From NCBI RefSeq assembly GCF_036946125.1, contig NZ_JAQIJT010000002.1, positions 713,001 through 777,000 on the forward strand: DNA of 64,000 nt, read 5' to 3'. A program made the position numbers and the translations under genes. Source of the stretch: Sphingomonas adhaesiva (lineage in GTDB: Bacteria; Pseudomonadota; Alphaproteobacteria; Sphingomonadales; Sphingomonadaceae). Shown here piece after piece: positions 52,450 through 61,883 of the stretch (its first letter is position 1; each line of letters starts with the position of its first letter). The notes below the pieces were generated by a model. That model was given only the letters and a program-made list of their open reading frames with translations. It did not search any database and was not told the origin of the DNA.

Positions 52450-54669
52450 ATGCCTGCGCTGACCCGTCGCAACCTGCTGATCTCCGGAGGCGTGGGGGCG
52501 GGGCTGCTGGTCGCCTGGGCGGCGTGGCCGCGGACCTATCTGCCCCATCTCGCCACGGCGCCGGGCGAAACCGCGTTCGGCGCCTATCTGAAGATCGGTC
52601 GCGACGGGCAGGTCATCGTCGCGGTGCCGCAGGTCGAGCACGGGCAGGGCGTCTACACCGTGCTGGCGCAGATCGTCGCCGACGAACTCGGCGCGGACTG
52701 GCGCACCGTCGGGGTGGAAGCGGCGCCGATCGGCCCGCTGTATGCCAACACGCTGGGCGCGGAAACGTTGTTTTCCGGGGCCTTCACCCACATTCCCGAG
52801 GGGCTGCGCGAGGAAGCGTGGACGCGCGACGCGCTGATGCTGACCGCCGGTTCCACCTCCGTCCGCCGGTTCGAAGCCCCCCTGCGTGAGGCGGGGGCGG
52901 CGGCGCGGGTACTGCTGTGCAAGGCGGCGGCGCGGCGCTGGGACGTGGCGTGGGAGGAATGCGATACGGACGGCGGCTTCGTCGTCCACAACGCGCAGCG
53001 GCTGCGCTTCTCGGAACTCGCCGCCGCGGCGGCGAGCGAGGCGCTGCCTGATGAACTGCCGCTGCGGCTGGGCGAGGACGGGCGCCTGTCCGGCCAGTCG
53101 CTCCCCCGCCTCGACGTCCCGGCGAAGGTGGACGGATCGGCCAATTTCGTCGCCGATGTCCGCCTGCCCGACATGGTGTTCGCCAGCATCCGGCAGGGGC
53201 CGCGCGCGACCTCGCGCCTGTTGAGCGTGAACAAGCCGGCGGCGGAGAAGGTGCGCGGCGTCGTCGCGGTGGTGGAGCACGAGCGATGGGTCGCCGCGGT
53301 CGCGACCAGCTGGTGGTCGGCCAACCGCGCGCTGACGGCGCTCGCCCCGCGCTTTGCCGACGACGGGCCCACGCTCCACGATGCCGCGATCCTGCGCGCG
53401 CTGGACGCGGCGCTCGACGCGCCCGGCTACCGGGTCGCCGGTGCGGGCGACGTGTCCGAGGTGTTCCGCGCCGCGCGCCTGATCGAGGCGGAATATGTCG
53501 CGCTCCCCGCGCTCCACGGCGCGGTCGAGACGCCCGCCGCGACCGCGCAGTGGCAGAACCAGCGGCTGGAATTGTGGATCGCCACGCAGGCCCCCTCGCT
53601 CGCGCGCGCCGCCGCGGCGGAGGCGATCGGCGTGGCGCAGGGGCAGGTGATCGTCCATCCGATGATGGTCGGCGGGTCGTTCGGCGCCGCGCTGGAGCCC
53701 GATGTCGCACGGCAGGTCGCGATCCTGGCGGTGCGCCTGCGCCGCCCGGTGCAGCTGATGTGGTCGCGCGGCGAGGCGCTGTTGCAGGACCGCGTCCGCG
53801 CGCCGGCGAAGGCGCGAATGACCGCGCGGCTGGCCGCCAACGGCGCGATCCTGGGCTGGCAGGCGAAGATCGCGGTCGCCGCGACCGGACACGACATGGC
53901 GGCGCGGATGATGCCGGACAGCCTGCTGCGCCGGATATCCGGGGTGCTGCCGGGGGGGGGCGACGGCTATGCCATGTCGGGTGCGGTGCCGGCCTATCGG
54001 CTGCCGGCCTTCGCGGTCGATCACCACCCCGCCGCGATGGCGCTGACGACGGGTCATTTGCGTGGCGGAGCAGATGGTTACACCGCCTTCTTCACCGAAT
54101 GTTTCCTCGACGAGCTGGCGCAGGCCGCGGGCAGCGAGCCGATGTCCTACCGCGTCGGCATGCTCGGCGGCGACCCGCGGCTCGCGCGCTGCCTGACGAC
54201 CGTCGCGGCGCTCGGCGGATGGGGCGGGGGCATCGCCGGCAGCGGGCAGGGTATCGCCTGTCACGCGGTGGCGGGCAGCGCGATCGCGGTGCTGGCGGAG
54301 GCGCAGGTCGACGACGGCGGGCGCCCGCGCGTCGACCGGCTGGTCGCTGCCGTCGATTGCGGTCGTGCGATCAACCCCGACGTGGTGCGCCAGCAGATCG
54401 AGGGCGGGCTGATATTCGGCACCGGCATCGCCATCGGCCGCGGCGCATCCTATCGCGACGGTCTGGCGCAGGTGCGGATGTTCGGCGACCTGCAATCGCC
54501 GACGCTGGACGACGCGCCGGAGGTGACGGTGGAACTGATCGCCTCCGCGAGCGATCCGGGTGGGGTCAGCGACCTGGGCGTGCCCGCGGTCGCGCCCGCC
54601 ATCGCCAACGCGCTGCACGCCGCCACCGGCGTGCGTCGCCGCACCCTTCCGCTCAGGAGTTCGTCATGA
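52450..54669 (+). CDS. Molybdopterin-dependent dehydrogenase large subunit (IorB/aldehyde oxidase-like)
   Basis: This is a 739-residue protein of the xanthine dehydrogenase family, IorB-like branch. A twin-arginine-type N-terminus (LTRRNLLISGGVGAGLLVAW) points to Tat export or anchoring. Cofactor-binding stretches include VPQVEHGQGVYTVLAQIVAD, MMVGGSFGAALEPDVARQVA, and near the C-terminus VDRLVAAVDCGRAINPDVVR then EGGLIFGTGIAIG. The 2Fe-2S small subunit that normally pairs with it (IorA type) is not adjacent. The substrate is unknown; aldehydes or N-heterocycles are usual. The stop overlaps the hemH start (ATGA). Confidence 0.85.
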   Translation: MPALTRRNLLISGGVGAGLLVAWAAWPRTYLPHLATAPGETAFGAYLKIGRDGQVIVAVPQVEHGQGVYTVLAQIVADELGADWRTVGVEAAPIGPLYANTLGAETLFSGAFTHIPEGLREEAWTRDALMLTAGSTSVRRFEAPLREAGAAARVLLCKAAARRWDVAWEECDTDGGFVVHNAQRLRFSELAAAAASEALPDELPLRLGEDGRLSGQSLPRLDVPAKVDGSANFVADVRLPDMVFASIRQGPRATSRLLSVNKPAAEKVRGVVAVVEHERWVAAVATSWWSANRALTALAPRFADDGPTLHDAAILRALDAALDAPGYRVAGAGDVSEVFRAARLIEAEYVALPALHGAVETPAATAQWQNQRLELWIATQAPSLARAAAAEAIGVAQGQVIVHPMMVGGSFGAALEPDVARQVAILAVRLRRPVQLMWSRGEALLQDRVRAPAKARMTARLAANGAILGWQAKIAVAATGHDMAARMMPDSLLRRISGVLPGGGDGYAMSGAVPAYRLPAFAVDHHPAAMALTTGHLRGGADGYTAFFTECFLDELAQAAGSEPMSYRVGMLGGDPRLARCLTTVAALGGWGGGIAGSGQGIACHAVAGSAIAVLAEAQVDDGGRPRVDRLVAAVDCGRAINPDVVRQQIEGGLIFGTGIAIGRGASYRDGLAQVRMFGDLQSPTLDDAPEVTVELIASASDPGGVSDLGVPAVAPAIANALHAATGVRRRTLPLRSSS

Positions 54670-55670
54670 TCCCCGCCGGACATCCCGCCGTCCCGCCGCC
54701 GCGTATCGGCGTGCTGCTCGTCAATCTGGGGACGCCCGATGGCCCCGATGCGCGCTCCGTGAAGCGCTATCTCGCCGAATTCCTCTCTGATCCGCGCGTC
54801 GTGGAGATCCCGCAGATCGCGTGGCAGCCGATTTTGCGCGGCATCATCCTCAACACCCGGCCGAAGAAGTCGGCGCACGCCTATGCGCAGGTGTGGAGCG
54901 ACGACGGCTCCCCGCTCGCGGCGGTCACGAAGGCGCAGGCGCTGGCGCTGAAGGACGCATTCGGCCCCGAGGTGATGGTCGACTGGGCGATGCGCTACGG
55001 CAATCCCGCGATTTCCGACCGGCTGCGCGCGATGAAGGACGCCGGGTGCGAGCGCATCCTGGTCGCGCCGCTCTACCCGCAATATTGCGCCGCGACGACC
55101 GCGACCGCCAACGACAAGGCGTTCGCCGCGCTGGCCGCGATGCGCTGGCAGCCCGCGCTGCGCACGCTGCCGCCCTATTACGACGACCCGGCGTATATCG
55201 ACACGCTCGCCAATAATGTCCGCAAGGGGCTGTCAGCGCTCGATTTCGTGCCCGATGCGGTGATCGCCAGCTTCCACGGGATGCCGCAGCGCACGCTGGA
55301 GCTGGGCGACCCCTATCATTGCCACTGCCGCAAGACGGCGCGATTGCTGGGCGAGGCGCTGGGAATGGAAATGACCGTCGCCTTCCAGTCGCGCTTCGGC
55401 CGGGCGAAGTGGCTGGAGCCCGCCACCGACACCACGCTGGAGGCGATGCCGGCGCGCGGCATCCGCAAGGTCGCGATCGTGGCGCCCGGTTTCTCGGCCG
55501 ATTGCCTGGAGACGCTGGAGGAGCTGGCGATCCGTGGACGCGAGAGTTTCGTAGCGTCAGGCGGCACGGATTTCGCGTACCTGCCTTGTCTCAACGACAC
55601 GGCGGAGGGTATCGAGATGCTGCGCACACTGTTGTCGCGCGAGCTGGAGGGGTGGCGCAGGGCCGCGTGA
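54666..55670 (+). CDS. hemH: Ferrochelatase
   Basis: HemH inserts Fe2+ into protoporphyrin IX, the last step of haem synthesis. The 334-residue protein has RIGVLLVNLGTPDGPDARSV, PLYPQYCAATTA, the catalytic histidine in IASFHGMPQRT, and the metal-path acidic block FSADCLETLEELAIRG. Cysteines in DPYHCHCRKTA match the loop seen in many proteobacterial forms. It is translationally coupled to the molybdoenzyme gene. Confidence 0.95.
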   Translation: MIPAGHPAVPPPRIGVLLVNLGTPDGPDARSVKRYLAEFLSDPRVVEIPQIAWQPILRGIILNTRPKKSAHAYAQVWSDDGSPLAAVTKAQALALKDAFGPEVMVDWAMRYGNPAISDRLRAMKDAGCERILVAPLYPQYCAATTATANDKAFAALAAMRWQPALRTLPPYYDDPAYIDTLANNVRKGLSALDFVPDAVIASFHGMPQRTLELGDPYHCHCRKTARLLGEALGMEMTVAFQSRFGRAKWLEPATDTTLEAMPARGIRKVAIVAPGFSADCLETLEELAIRGRESFVASGGTDFAYLPCLNDTAEGIEMLRTLLSRELEGWRRAA

Positions 55671-55697
55671 TCCCCCGGCACAACGGGAGGATGACCG

Positions 55698-56420
55698 ATG
55701 GCACGGGTTGCGATTGTTACGGGCGGAACGCGCGGCATCGGCGAGGCGATCAGCGTCGCGCTGAAGGATCTCGGCATGACCGTCGCGGCCAACTACGCCG
55801 GCAACGACGAACGCGCGAAGGAATTCACCGACCGCACGGGCATCGCGGCGTACAAGTGGGACGTGGCCGATTTCGACGCGTGCCAGGCGGGCTGCGCGAA
55901 GGTAGCGGAGGAACTGGGGCCGGTCGACGTGCTGGTCAACAATGCCGGTATCACGCGCGACGGTACGATCCTGAAGATGACCTACCAGATGTGGAAGGAG
56001 GTCATGGACACCAACCTGGGCGGCTGTTTCAACATGGCCAAGGCGGTGTTCCCCGGCATGCGCGAGCGCAAATGGGGCCGTATCGTCAACATCGGCTCGA
56101 TCAACGGGCAGGCGGGCCAGTACGGGCAGGTCAATTACGCCGCGGCGAAGAGCGGCATCCACGGCTTCACCAAGGCGCTGTCGCAGGAGGGCGCGAAGCT
56201 GGGCGTGACGGTCAACGCGATCGCGCCGGGCTATATCGACACCGACATGGTCGCCGCGGTGCCGCCCGAGGTGCTGGAGAAGATCGTGGCGAAGATTCCG
56301 GTCGGCCGCCTGGGCCAGGCCAACGAGATCGCGCGCGGCGTCGCCTTCCTGTGTTCCGAAGAGGGCGGGTTCGTCACCGGCTCGACGCTGAGCATCAACG
56401 GCGGCCAGCATATGTATTGA
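55698..56420 (+). CDS. phaB: Acetoacetyl-CoA reductase (PhaB-type SDR)
   Basis: This is a 240-residue short-chain dehydrogenase that reduces acetoacetyl-CoA to (R)-3-hydroxybutyryl-CoA with NADPH for polyhydroxybutyrate. TGGTRGIGEAISVALKDLG binds the cofactor. NNAGITRDGTILKM and the Ser-Tyr-Lys triad in NIGSINGQAGQYGQVNYAAA, followed by KSG, are the PhaB pattern, as is the ending STLSINGGQHMY. FabG is the alternative, but the sequence blocks MTYQMWKEVMDTNLGGCFNM and VPPEVLEKIVAKIPVGRLG fit PhaB better. No phaA or phaC is adjacent. Confidence 0.9.
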   Translation: MARVAIVTGGTRGIGEAISVALKDLGMTVAANYAGNDERAKEFTDRTGIAAYKWDVADFDACQAGCAKVAEELGPVDVLVNNAGITRDGTILKMTYQMWKEVMDTNLGGCFNMAKAVFPGMRERKWGRIVNIGSINGQAGQYGQVNYAAAKSGIHGFTKALSQEGAKLGVTVNAIAPGYIDTDMVAAVPPEVLEKIVAKIPVGRLGQANEIARGVAFLCSEEGGFVTGSTLSINGGQHMY

Positions 56421-56476
56421 GGCGGGCGGTCAGGCCGGGCGTGTTCCCTTTTCGGGGGGGCGCCCGCTCGCCGCGG

Positions 56477-56977
56477 TCACCCGATATGGTGCGCCAGCAC
56501 GACCAGGTCGTGCGTGCCGCCCGCGCTGTCGCGGACGTGGCGCGCCAGCCGCGCCTCGGTCGCGAAGCCGAGCGTCTCGAACAGCGCGATCGCGGCGGCC
56601 TGATCGGAGGTCATCGCCGCGGTCAGCTTCTCCACCCCGCGGCTCGAGGCGACGCGCAGCATCGCCTGCAACAGGTCGCGCCCCAGCCCCGCACCGCGCC
56701 GCTCGGCCGCGACCAGCAGCCGGACCTCGCCGACATGCCCGCTCCACCCCAGCGGGTCGCGCACCAGTGCCGCGGTGCCGACCAGCACACCGTCCTCTTC
56801 CGCGATCAGCCCGTCGATCCAGCCGTCCTCGATCGCGGTGAGCCAGGCCGCGATCACCCGCGGACGCCGCAGGTCGCGCCCCAGGAACAACAGGTCGTGC
56901 TCCGGCAGCGCGGCGGCGAACGCCTGCATCGCCTGGCGATCCTCCGACCGGAAGCGGCGGATCCGGTAGTCACCCAT
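56477..56977 (-). CDS. GNAT-family N-acetyltransferase
   Basis: This is a 166-residue GNAT protein starting MGDYRIRRFRSEDRQAMQAF. Motif A is GEVRLLVAAERRGAGLGRDL at about residues 87-106, then FETLGFATEARL. It resembles the acetyltransferases annotated as broad amino-acid or aminoglycoside-type without evidence for either. It converges with phaB. The longer frame upstream of 56977 is not supported. Confidence 0.8.
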   Translation of the reverse strand: MGDYRIRRFRSEDRQAMQAFAAALPEHDLLFLGRDLRRPRVIAAWLTAIEDGWIDGLIAEEDGVLVGTAALVRDPLGWSGHVGEVRLLVAAERRGAGLGRDLLQAMLRVASSRGVEKLTAAMTSDQAAAIALFETLGFATEARLARHVRDSAGGTHDLVVLAHHIG

Positions 56978-57041
56978 GCCGCCTCTCCAGACCGGCCAAA
57001 GAAACCCTACGTCCGCGGTCGGGCGCGCGGCGTCAACCCCG

Positions 57042-58577
57042 TTACGGCGCGCTGCGCGTGACCTCCACCGGCGCGCCGCCCGTCGCGTCGAGCAGCGAGT
57101 CGCCGCCCAGCGTGCGGTAGAGCGTGACGAGGTTGGTCGCGCGCACCAGCTGCGTCGACACCAGCGTCCGCTGCGCCGAATAGAGCTGCCGCTGCGCATC
57201 GAGCGACGACAGGAAGGTATCGATCCCGCCGCGATAGCGCGCGTTGGTGAGGTTCAGCGTGTCGCGCGCCGCGTCGTAGAAGCGGCGGTTGGCCGCCAGC
57301 TGATCGGTGATCGTGCCGCGCCGGGCGAGCGCATCCGACACCTCCTGGAAGGCGGTCTGGATCGTGCGTTCGTAGGTGGCGAGCGCCACGTCGCGCTGCG
57401 CAACGCTGTAATCCACCCCGGCGCGGCCGGCGCCGGCGCGGAAGATCGGGTAGCTGGCGTTCGGCGCGACCGAATAGCTGAACGCGCCGCCGGAGAAGAG
57501 CCGGCTGAGCGCGGTGCTGGCGAACCCGACGAGCCCGGTGAGCGAGATGCGCGGGAACAGTTCCGCGCGCGCCGCGCCGATCTCCGCATTGGCGGCGCGC
57601 AGGGTGTATTCGGCCTGGACCACGTCGGGACGGCGCAGCAGCACGCCCGAATCGATTCCGGCCGGCAGCTCGCCGATCCGTTGCGCGGCCTCCTCGATCC
57701 CCTTGGGCAGCAGCGCGGGGTCGACGGGCGCGCCGACCAGCAGCTGGAGCGCGTTGACGTCCTGCGCCAGCGCGGTGCGCTGCTCCGCGGCATCCGCCTG
57801 TGCGGTGGCGAGCACCTGTTGCGCCTGTCGCAGGTCGGTGCGCGGCGCCACCCCGCCGCGGCGGCGCGCATCGGTCAGCCGCACGCTCGCCTGCGCGGCC
57901 TCCACGGTCTCCTCCGCGACGGTCAGCAGGCTGCGGTCGGCACCATAGGTCAGCCAGGCGGAGGCGACGTCGCCGACCAGCGTCAGCCGCGTCGCGCGGG
58001 CGGCGGCTTCCTGCGCGAAATAGCGCGACAGCGCGGCGCCGGTCAGCGCGCGGACGCGGCCGAACAGGTCGATCTCGAACGCGGTGACGCCCAATTGCGC
58101 CTGGAAGGTGCTGCGCCCGCCCGAGGTGTTGACGACGGTCGTCCCGCCCGTGCCGGCGCCGGTGCCGCCGGTCCCGGTGCCCGTCCCGCCCGTACCCGTC
58201 CCGCCCGTACCCGTGCCGATCGCATTGGTCGTGCCGCTGCCGCCGTCGCGAAAGCTGTAGCCCGCGGTCGCGTTCACCTGCGGAAAGAGGTCGGCGCGCT
58301 GGATGCGATATTGCGCGCGCGCGCTTTCGATGTTCGCGACCGCGATGCGCAGGTCGCGGTTGTTCGCCAGCGCCTGGTCGATGATCGCCTGCAACCGCGG
58401 GTCGCGGAAGATGTCGCGGTAGGTGACCGCCGGGAGCGCCGCCTCGCTCTGGCGCAGATAGGCGTCGCCGACCGGCCACGATTGCGGCACCGGCGGGGCG
58501 GGGCGGACATAGGTGGGGGCGAGCGAGCAGCCCGCGAGCGCCACCATCGCGGGAAGCGCGGCCAGCAGGCGCGTCAT
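57042..58577 (-). CDS. RND efflux outer-membrane channel (NodT/OprM family)
   Basis: This is a 511-residue lipoprotein: signal and lipobox VALAGCSLAP with Cys17. It has two repeats of the outer-membrane efflux protein domain, with ANNRDLRIAVANIESARAQY and ASWLTYGAD-like DVASAWLTYGADRSLL in the first, LLRRPDVVQAEYTLRAANAE and SLTGLVGFAS in the second. It forms the trimeric outer-membrane exit duct for the pump encoded upstream. A Gly-Thr-rich tandem insertion at residues 121-145 is unusual. Its ATG overlaps the pump gene's stop by 4 bp. Confidence 0.92.
   Translation of the reverse strand: MTRLLAALPAMVALAGCSLAPTYVRPAPPVPQSWPVGDAYLRQSEAALPAVTYRDIFRDPRLQAIIDQALANNRDLRIAVANIESARAQYRIQRADLFPQVNATAGYSFRDGGSGTTNAIGTGTGGTGTGGTGTGTGGTGAGTGGTTVVNTSGGRSTFQAQLGVTAFEIDLFGRVRALTGAALSRYFAQEAAARATRLTLVGDVASAWLTYGADRSLLTVAEETVEAAQASVRLTDARRRGGVAPRTDLRQAQQVLATAQADAAEQRTALAQDVNALQLLVGAPVDPALLPKGIEEAAQRIGELPAGIDSGVLLRRPDVVQAEYTLRAANAEIGAARAELFPRISLTGLVGFASTALSRLFSGGAFSYSVAPNASYPIFRAGAGRAGVDYSVAQRDVALATYERTIQTAFQEVSDALARRGTITDQLAANRRFYDAARDTLNLTNARYRGGIDTFLSSLDAQRQLYSAQRTLVSTQLVRATNLVTLYRTLGGDSLLDATGGAPVEVTRSAP
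58143..58217 (-). repeat. In-frame GT/GGT minisatellite within the efflux channel gene
   Basis: Residues 121-145 of the channel are encoded by short repeats of a (GGN)(ACG/ACC) pattern, giving repeated Gly-Thr-Gly-Gly-Thr. The unit count could vary by slippage without changing the frame. It falls in the first efflux-domain repeat, between the stretch ending YSFRDGG and SGGRSTFQAQLG, likely an extracellular or tip loop. Confidence 0.75.
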
Positions 58578-61500
58578 CGGGCAGGCTCCGGAGCGGGGAG
58601 GGCGGGGCGTTCGGGCGGGGCGGGCAGCCGCGGCGGGGTGCCGCCGTCGTCCGGGCCATCGCGGCGCGGCGTGTCGGGCGGCGCATCGGGCCCCGACGAA
58701 CCGCTGCCGCCGCGCAGCCCCTTGAACCCGTCGCGGAAACCGCGGCGCACCATGACGAAGAACAGGGGAATGTAGAAGATCGCGAGCACCGTCGCGGTCA
58801 GCATCCCGCCGATCACCGCGGTGCCGATCGCGATGCGGCTGTTCGCGCCCGCGCCGGTGGAGATCGCCAGCGGCAGCACGCCGAAGATGAAGGCCAGACT
58901 GGTCATCAGGATCGGGCGCAGCCGGATGCGCGCGGCGGACAGCGCGGCATCGATGACGCGCTTGCCCTTCCTTTCCTCCTGTTCCGCGAATTCGATCATC
59001 AGGATCGCATTCTTCGCCGCCAGCCCCATCGTGGTGAGCAGCCCGATCTGGAGATAGACGTCGTTGACGAGACCGCGCAGCGTCGTGAACAGGACCGCGC
59101 CGATCAGCCCCAGCGGGATGACCAGCAGCACCGCCAGCGGGATCGACCAGCTTTCGTAGAGCGCGGCAAGGCACAGGAACACGACCAGGATCGACAGGCC
59201 GTACAGCAGCGGTGCCTGTCCCGCGGACAGCCGCTCCTGATAGGACAGCCCGGCCCAGCTGACGCTCGTCCCCGGAATCTGCGCCGCCAGTTCCTCGATC
59301 CGCGTCATCGCGTCGCCCGAGCTCTTGCCCGGCACCGACTGACCCTGGAATTCGTAGGAGGAAATGCCGTTGAAGCGCGACAGCGTCACCGGCGCCCTGG
59401 TCCAGCCGATCCGCGCGAACGCGGAGAAGGGCACCATCTGTCCGTTCGATCCGCGCACGAACCACTGGTTCAGGTCGGTCGGCTCGGACCGATAGGCCGC
59501 ATCGCCCTGCACGAAGACGCGCTTCACCCGGCCGCGATCGACGAAGTCGTTGACGTAGCGGCCGCCCCAGGCGGTCGACAGCGTCGTGTTCACGTCCGCC
59601 TGCGTCAGCCCCAGCGCCGCCAGCTTCTGCTGGTCGACGTCGATCTTCAGCGTCGGCACGTCCGGCAGCTCGGTCAGCCGCACCGAGGCGAGGATGGAAT
59701 CGCCCTCCGCCGCCGCGATCAGCCGGTCCTTGGCGGCGGCGAAGTCGGTATCGCTCAACCCGCCGCTGTTCAGCAGCTCCATGGTGAAGCCGTTCGACTG
59801 CCCCAGCCCGCGCACCGCGGGCGGGATCAGCGCGAAGACGCGCGCGTCGCGGAAACCCCGGAACGCCGCGGAGGCACGCGCGACGATCGCATCGGCGGTA
59901 TTCTCGCTCCCCTTGCGCTCGGCCCAGTCGGTGAAGTTGAGGAAGCCCTGCCCGGTGTTCTGCCCGCTCGGGCCGCCGCCGCCGCCGCCCGACACGGTGA
60001 AGATCGTGCGCAGATTATGGCTTTCGTTCTGCGCGAAATAGCTCTCGACCTGCTTCTGGATCGCATAGGTGCGGCCCTGCGTCGCCCCTGCGGGCAGCTG
60101 GAACTGGATGCTGGCGCTGCCCTGATCCTCGGTCGGCAGGAAGCCGGTCGGCATCCGCAGGAACAGCACCGCCAGCAGCGCGACCGTCCCCAGATAGACC
60201 AGCAGCCAGATCGCCTTGCGGTCGATCACGTGGCGCACCCCCGCCTCGTACCGCGCGACGCCGCGATCGAAGCGCGCGTTGAAGCCGTCGCGCGCGCGCT
60301 CCAGCAGGTGCGCGACGCGCGGCGCCTTGCGCCCGATCCAGCCCTGCTCGATCGGGTCGCCATCGGCGTCGTGCTTCTGCTTCAGCAGCGTCGCGGTCAG
60401 CGCGGGCGACAGGATCAGCGCGACCAGCACCGACAGCACCATGGCGGAAACGATGGTGAGCGAGAACTGGCGGTAGATGACGCCCGTCGACCCGCCGAAG
60501 AACGCCATCGGCATGAACACCGCCGACAGCACCAGCGCGATCGCGACCAGCGCCACCGTGATCTCGTTCATCGACTCGATCGTCGCCTCGCGCGGGGTCA
60601 TGCCGGGGTTCTCCTCCAGCAGGCGCTCGACATTCTCGACCACGACGATCGCGTCGTCGACCAGCAGGCCGATCGCGAGCACCAGCCCGAACAGCGTCAG
60701 CGTGTTGATCGAGAATCCCGCGACATAGAAGACCGCGAACGTCCCCAGCAGCACGACGGGCACCGCGATCGCGGGCACCAGCGTCGCGCGCCAGCTCTGC
60801 AGGAACACGAACATCACGATGACGACCAGGATGATCGCCTCGATCAGCGTCTTGACGACCTCTTCGATCGACAGCTTGATGAAGTCGGTGGTGTCGTTGG
60901 CGAAGGCGTAGGTGACGCCCGCGGGGAAGTTCTTCGACGCGCGCTCCACCTCCGCCTTGACCAGATCGGCGGTCTCCAGTGCGTCCGCGCCCGGCGCCAG
61001 AAGGATCGCGAGACCCGCGCCCGGGTGGCGGTTGACGCGGCTGCGCGCATTGTAGTTCTCCGCGCCCAGCTCGATCCGCGCCACGTCGCGCAGGCGGACG
61101 GTCGCGCCGCTGTTCTGCGTCTTCAGGATGATGTTGGCGAATTCGGCCGGGGTGGTCAGCCGCGACTGTGCGGTGACGACCGCGTTCAGCATCTGCGTAT
61201 CGGGGGAGGGCTGCCCGCCGATCTCGCCCGCGGCGACCTCCGCATTCTGGTTGGTGATCGCGGTGACGACGTCGCCGGGCATCAGCTGGACGCTCGCGAG
61301 GCGGGCCGGATCGAGCCAGATGCGCATCGCATATTGTGAACCGAAGACGTTGGTGTCGCCCACGCCCTTGATACGGCTGAGCGGGTCCTGCAGATTCGAC
61401 GTCAGATAGTCGGAGACGTCGCGGTTGGTCAGCTTGTCGGTCTGGTCGTAGACGCCGACGATCAGCAGGAAGTCGGGGTTCGACTTGCGGACCACCAGCC

Positions 61501-61876
61501 CCTGCTGCTGCACCTGCTGCGGCAGGCGCGCGACCGCCTGCTGCACCTGGTTCTGCACCTGGACCTGCGCGATGTCGGGGTCGGTGCCCTTGTCGAACGT
61601 GACGGTGATCGTCACCGAGCCGCGGCTGGACGAGGACGACTGGAAATACAGCAGCCCGTCCAGTCCGGTCAGCTGCTGCTCGATCACCTGCGTCACGCTG
61701 TTCTGCAGCGTCTGGGCATTGGCGCCGGGGAAGGTGGCGCGGATCGACACCTGCGGCGGGGCGACGTCGGGATATTGCGCGATCGGCAGCGACAGGATCG
61801 CCCCGACGCCCGCCAGCATCACGATGATGGCGAGCACCCAGGCGAAGATCGGCCGGTCGATGAAGATACGCGACAT
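58574..61876 (-). CDS. RND multidrug efflux pump, inner-membrane transporter (HAE1/AcrB family)
   Basis: This is a 1100-residue proton-driven efflux transporter. The N-terminus is MSRIFIDRPIFAWVLAIIVM. It has 12 predicted membrane helices and two large periplasmic loops; the proton-relay acidic pair of the fourth helix is seen in LAIGLLVDDAIVVVENVERL. The eleventh-helix region reads GLAAKNAILMIEFAEQ. The chain is ~50 residues longer than E. coli AcrB because of a Pro/Gly/Asp-rich cytoplasmic tail after the last helix. Substrates cannot be predicted. It lies between adaptor and channel genes. Confidence 0.95.
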   Translation of the reverse strand: MSRIFIDRPIFAWVLAIIVMLAGVGAILSLPIAQYPDVAPPQVSIRATFPGANAQTLQNSVTQVIEQQLTGLDGLLYFQSSSSSRGSVTITVTFDKGTDPDIAQVQVQNQVQQAVARLPQQVQQQGLVVRKSNPDFLLIVGVYDQTDKLTNRDVSDYLTSNLQDPLSRIKGVGDTNVFGSQYAMRIWLDPARLASVQLMPGDVVTAITNQNAEVAAGEIGGQPSPDTQMLNAVVTAQSRLTTPAEFANIILKTQNSGATVRLRDVARIELGAENYNARSRVNRHPGAGLAILLAPGADALETADLVKAEVERASKNFPAGVTYAFANDTTDFIKLSIEEVVKTLIEAIILVVIVMFVFLQSWRATLVPAIAVPVVLLGTFAVFYVAGFSINTLTLFGLVLAIGLLVDDAIVVVENVERLLEENPGMTPREATIESMNEITVALVAIALVLSAVFMPMAFFGGSTGVIYRQFSLTIVSAMVLSVLVALILSPALTATLLKQKHDADGDPIEQGWIGRKAPRVAHLLERARDGFNARFDRGVARYEAGVRHVIDRKAIWLLVYLGTVALLAVLFLRMPTGFLPTEDQGSASIQFQLPAGATQGRTYAIQKQVESYFAQNESHNLRTIFTVSGGGGGGPSGQNTGQGFLNFTDWAERKGSENTADAIVARASAAFRGFRDARVFALIPPAVRGLGQSNGFTMELLNSGGLSDTDFAAAKDRLIAAAEGDSILASVRLTELPDVPTLKIDVDQQKLAALGLTQADVNTTLSTAWGGRYVNDFVDRGRVKRVFVQGDAAYRSEPTDLNQWFVRGSNGQMVPFSAFARIGWTRAPVTLSRFNGISSYEFQGQSVPGKSSGDAMTRIEELAAQIPGTSVSWAGLSYQERLSAGQAPLLYGLSILVVFLCLAALYESWSIPLAVLLVIPLGLIGAVLFTTLRGLVNDVYLQIGLLTTMGLAAKNAILMIEFAEQEERKGKRVIDAALSAARIRLRPILMTSLAFIFGVLPLAISTGAGANSRIAIGTAVIGGMLTATVLAIFYIPLFFVMVRRGFRDGFKGLRGGSGSSGPDAPPDTPRRDGPDDGGTPPRLPAPPERPALPAPEPAR

Positions 61877-61883
61877 CGGGTGT

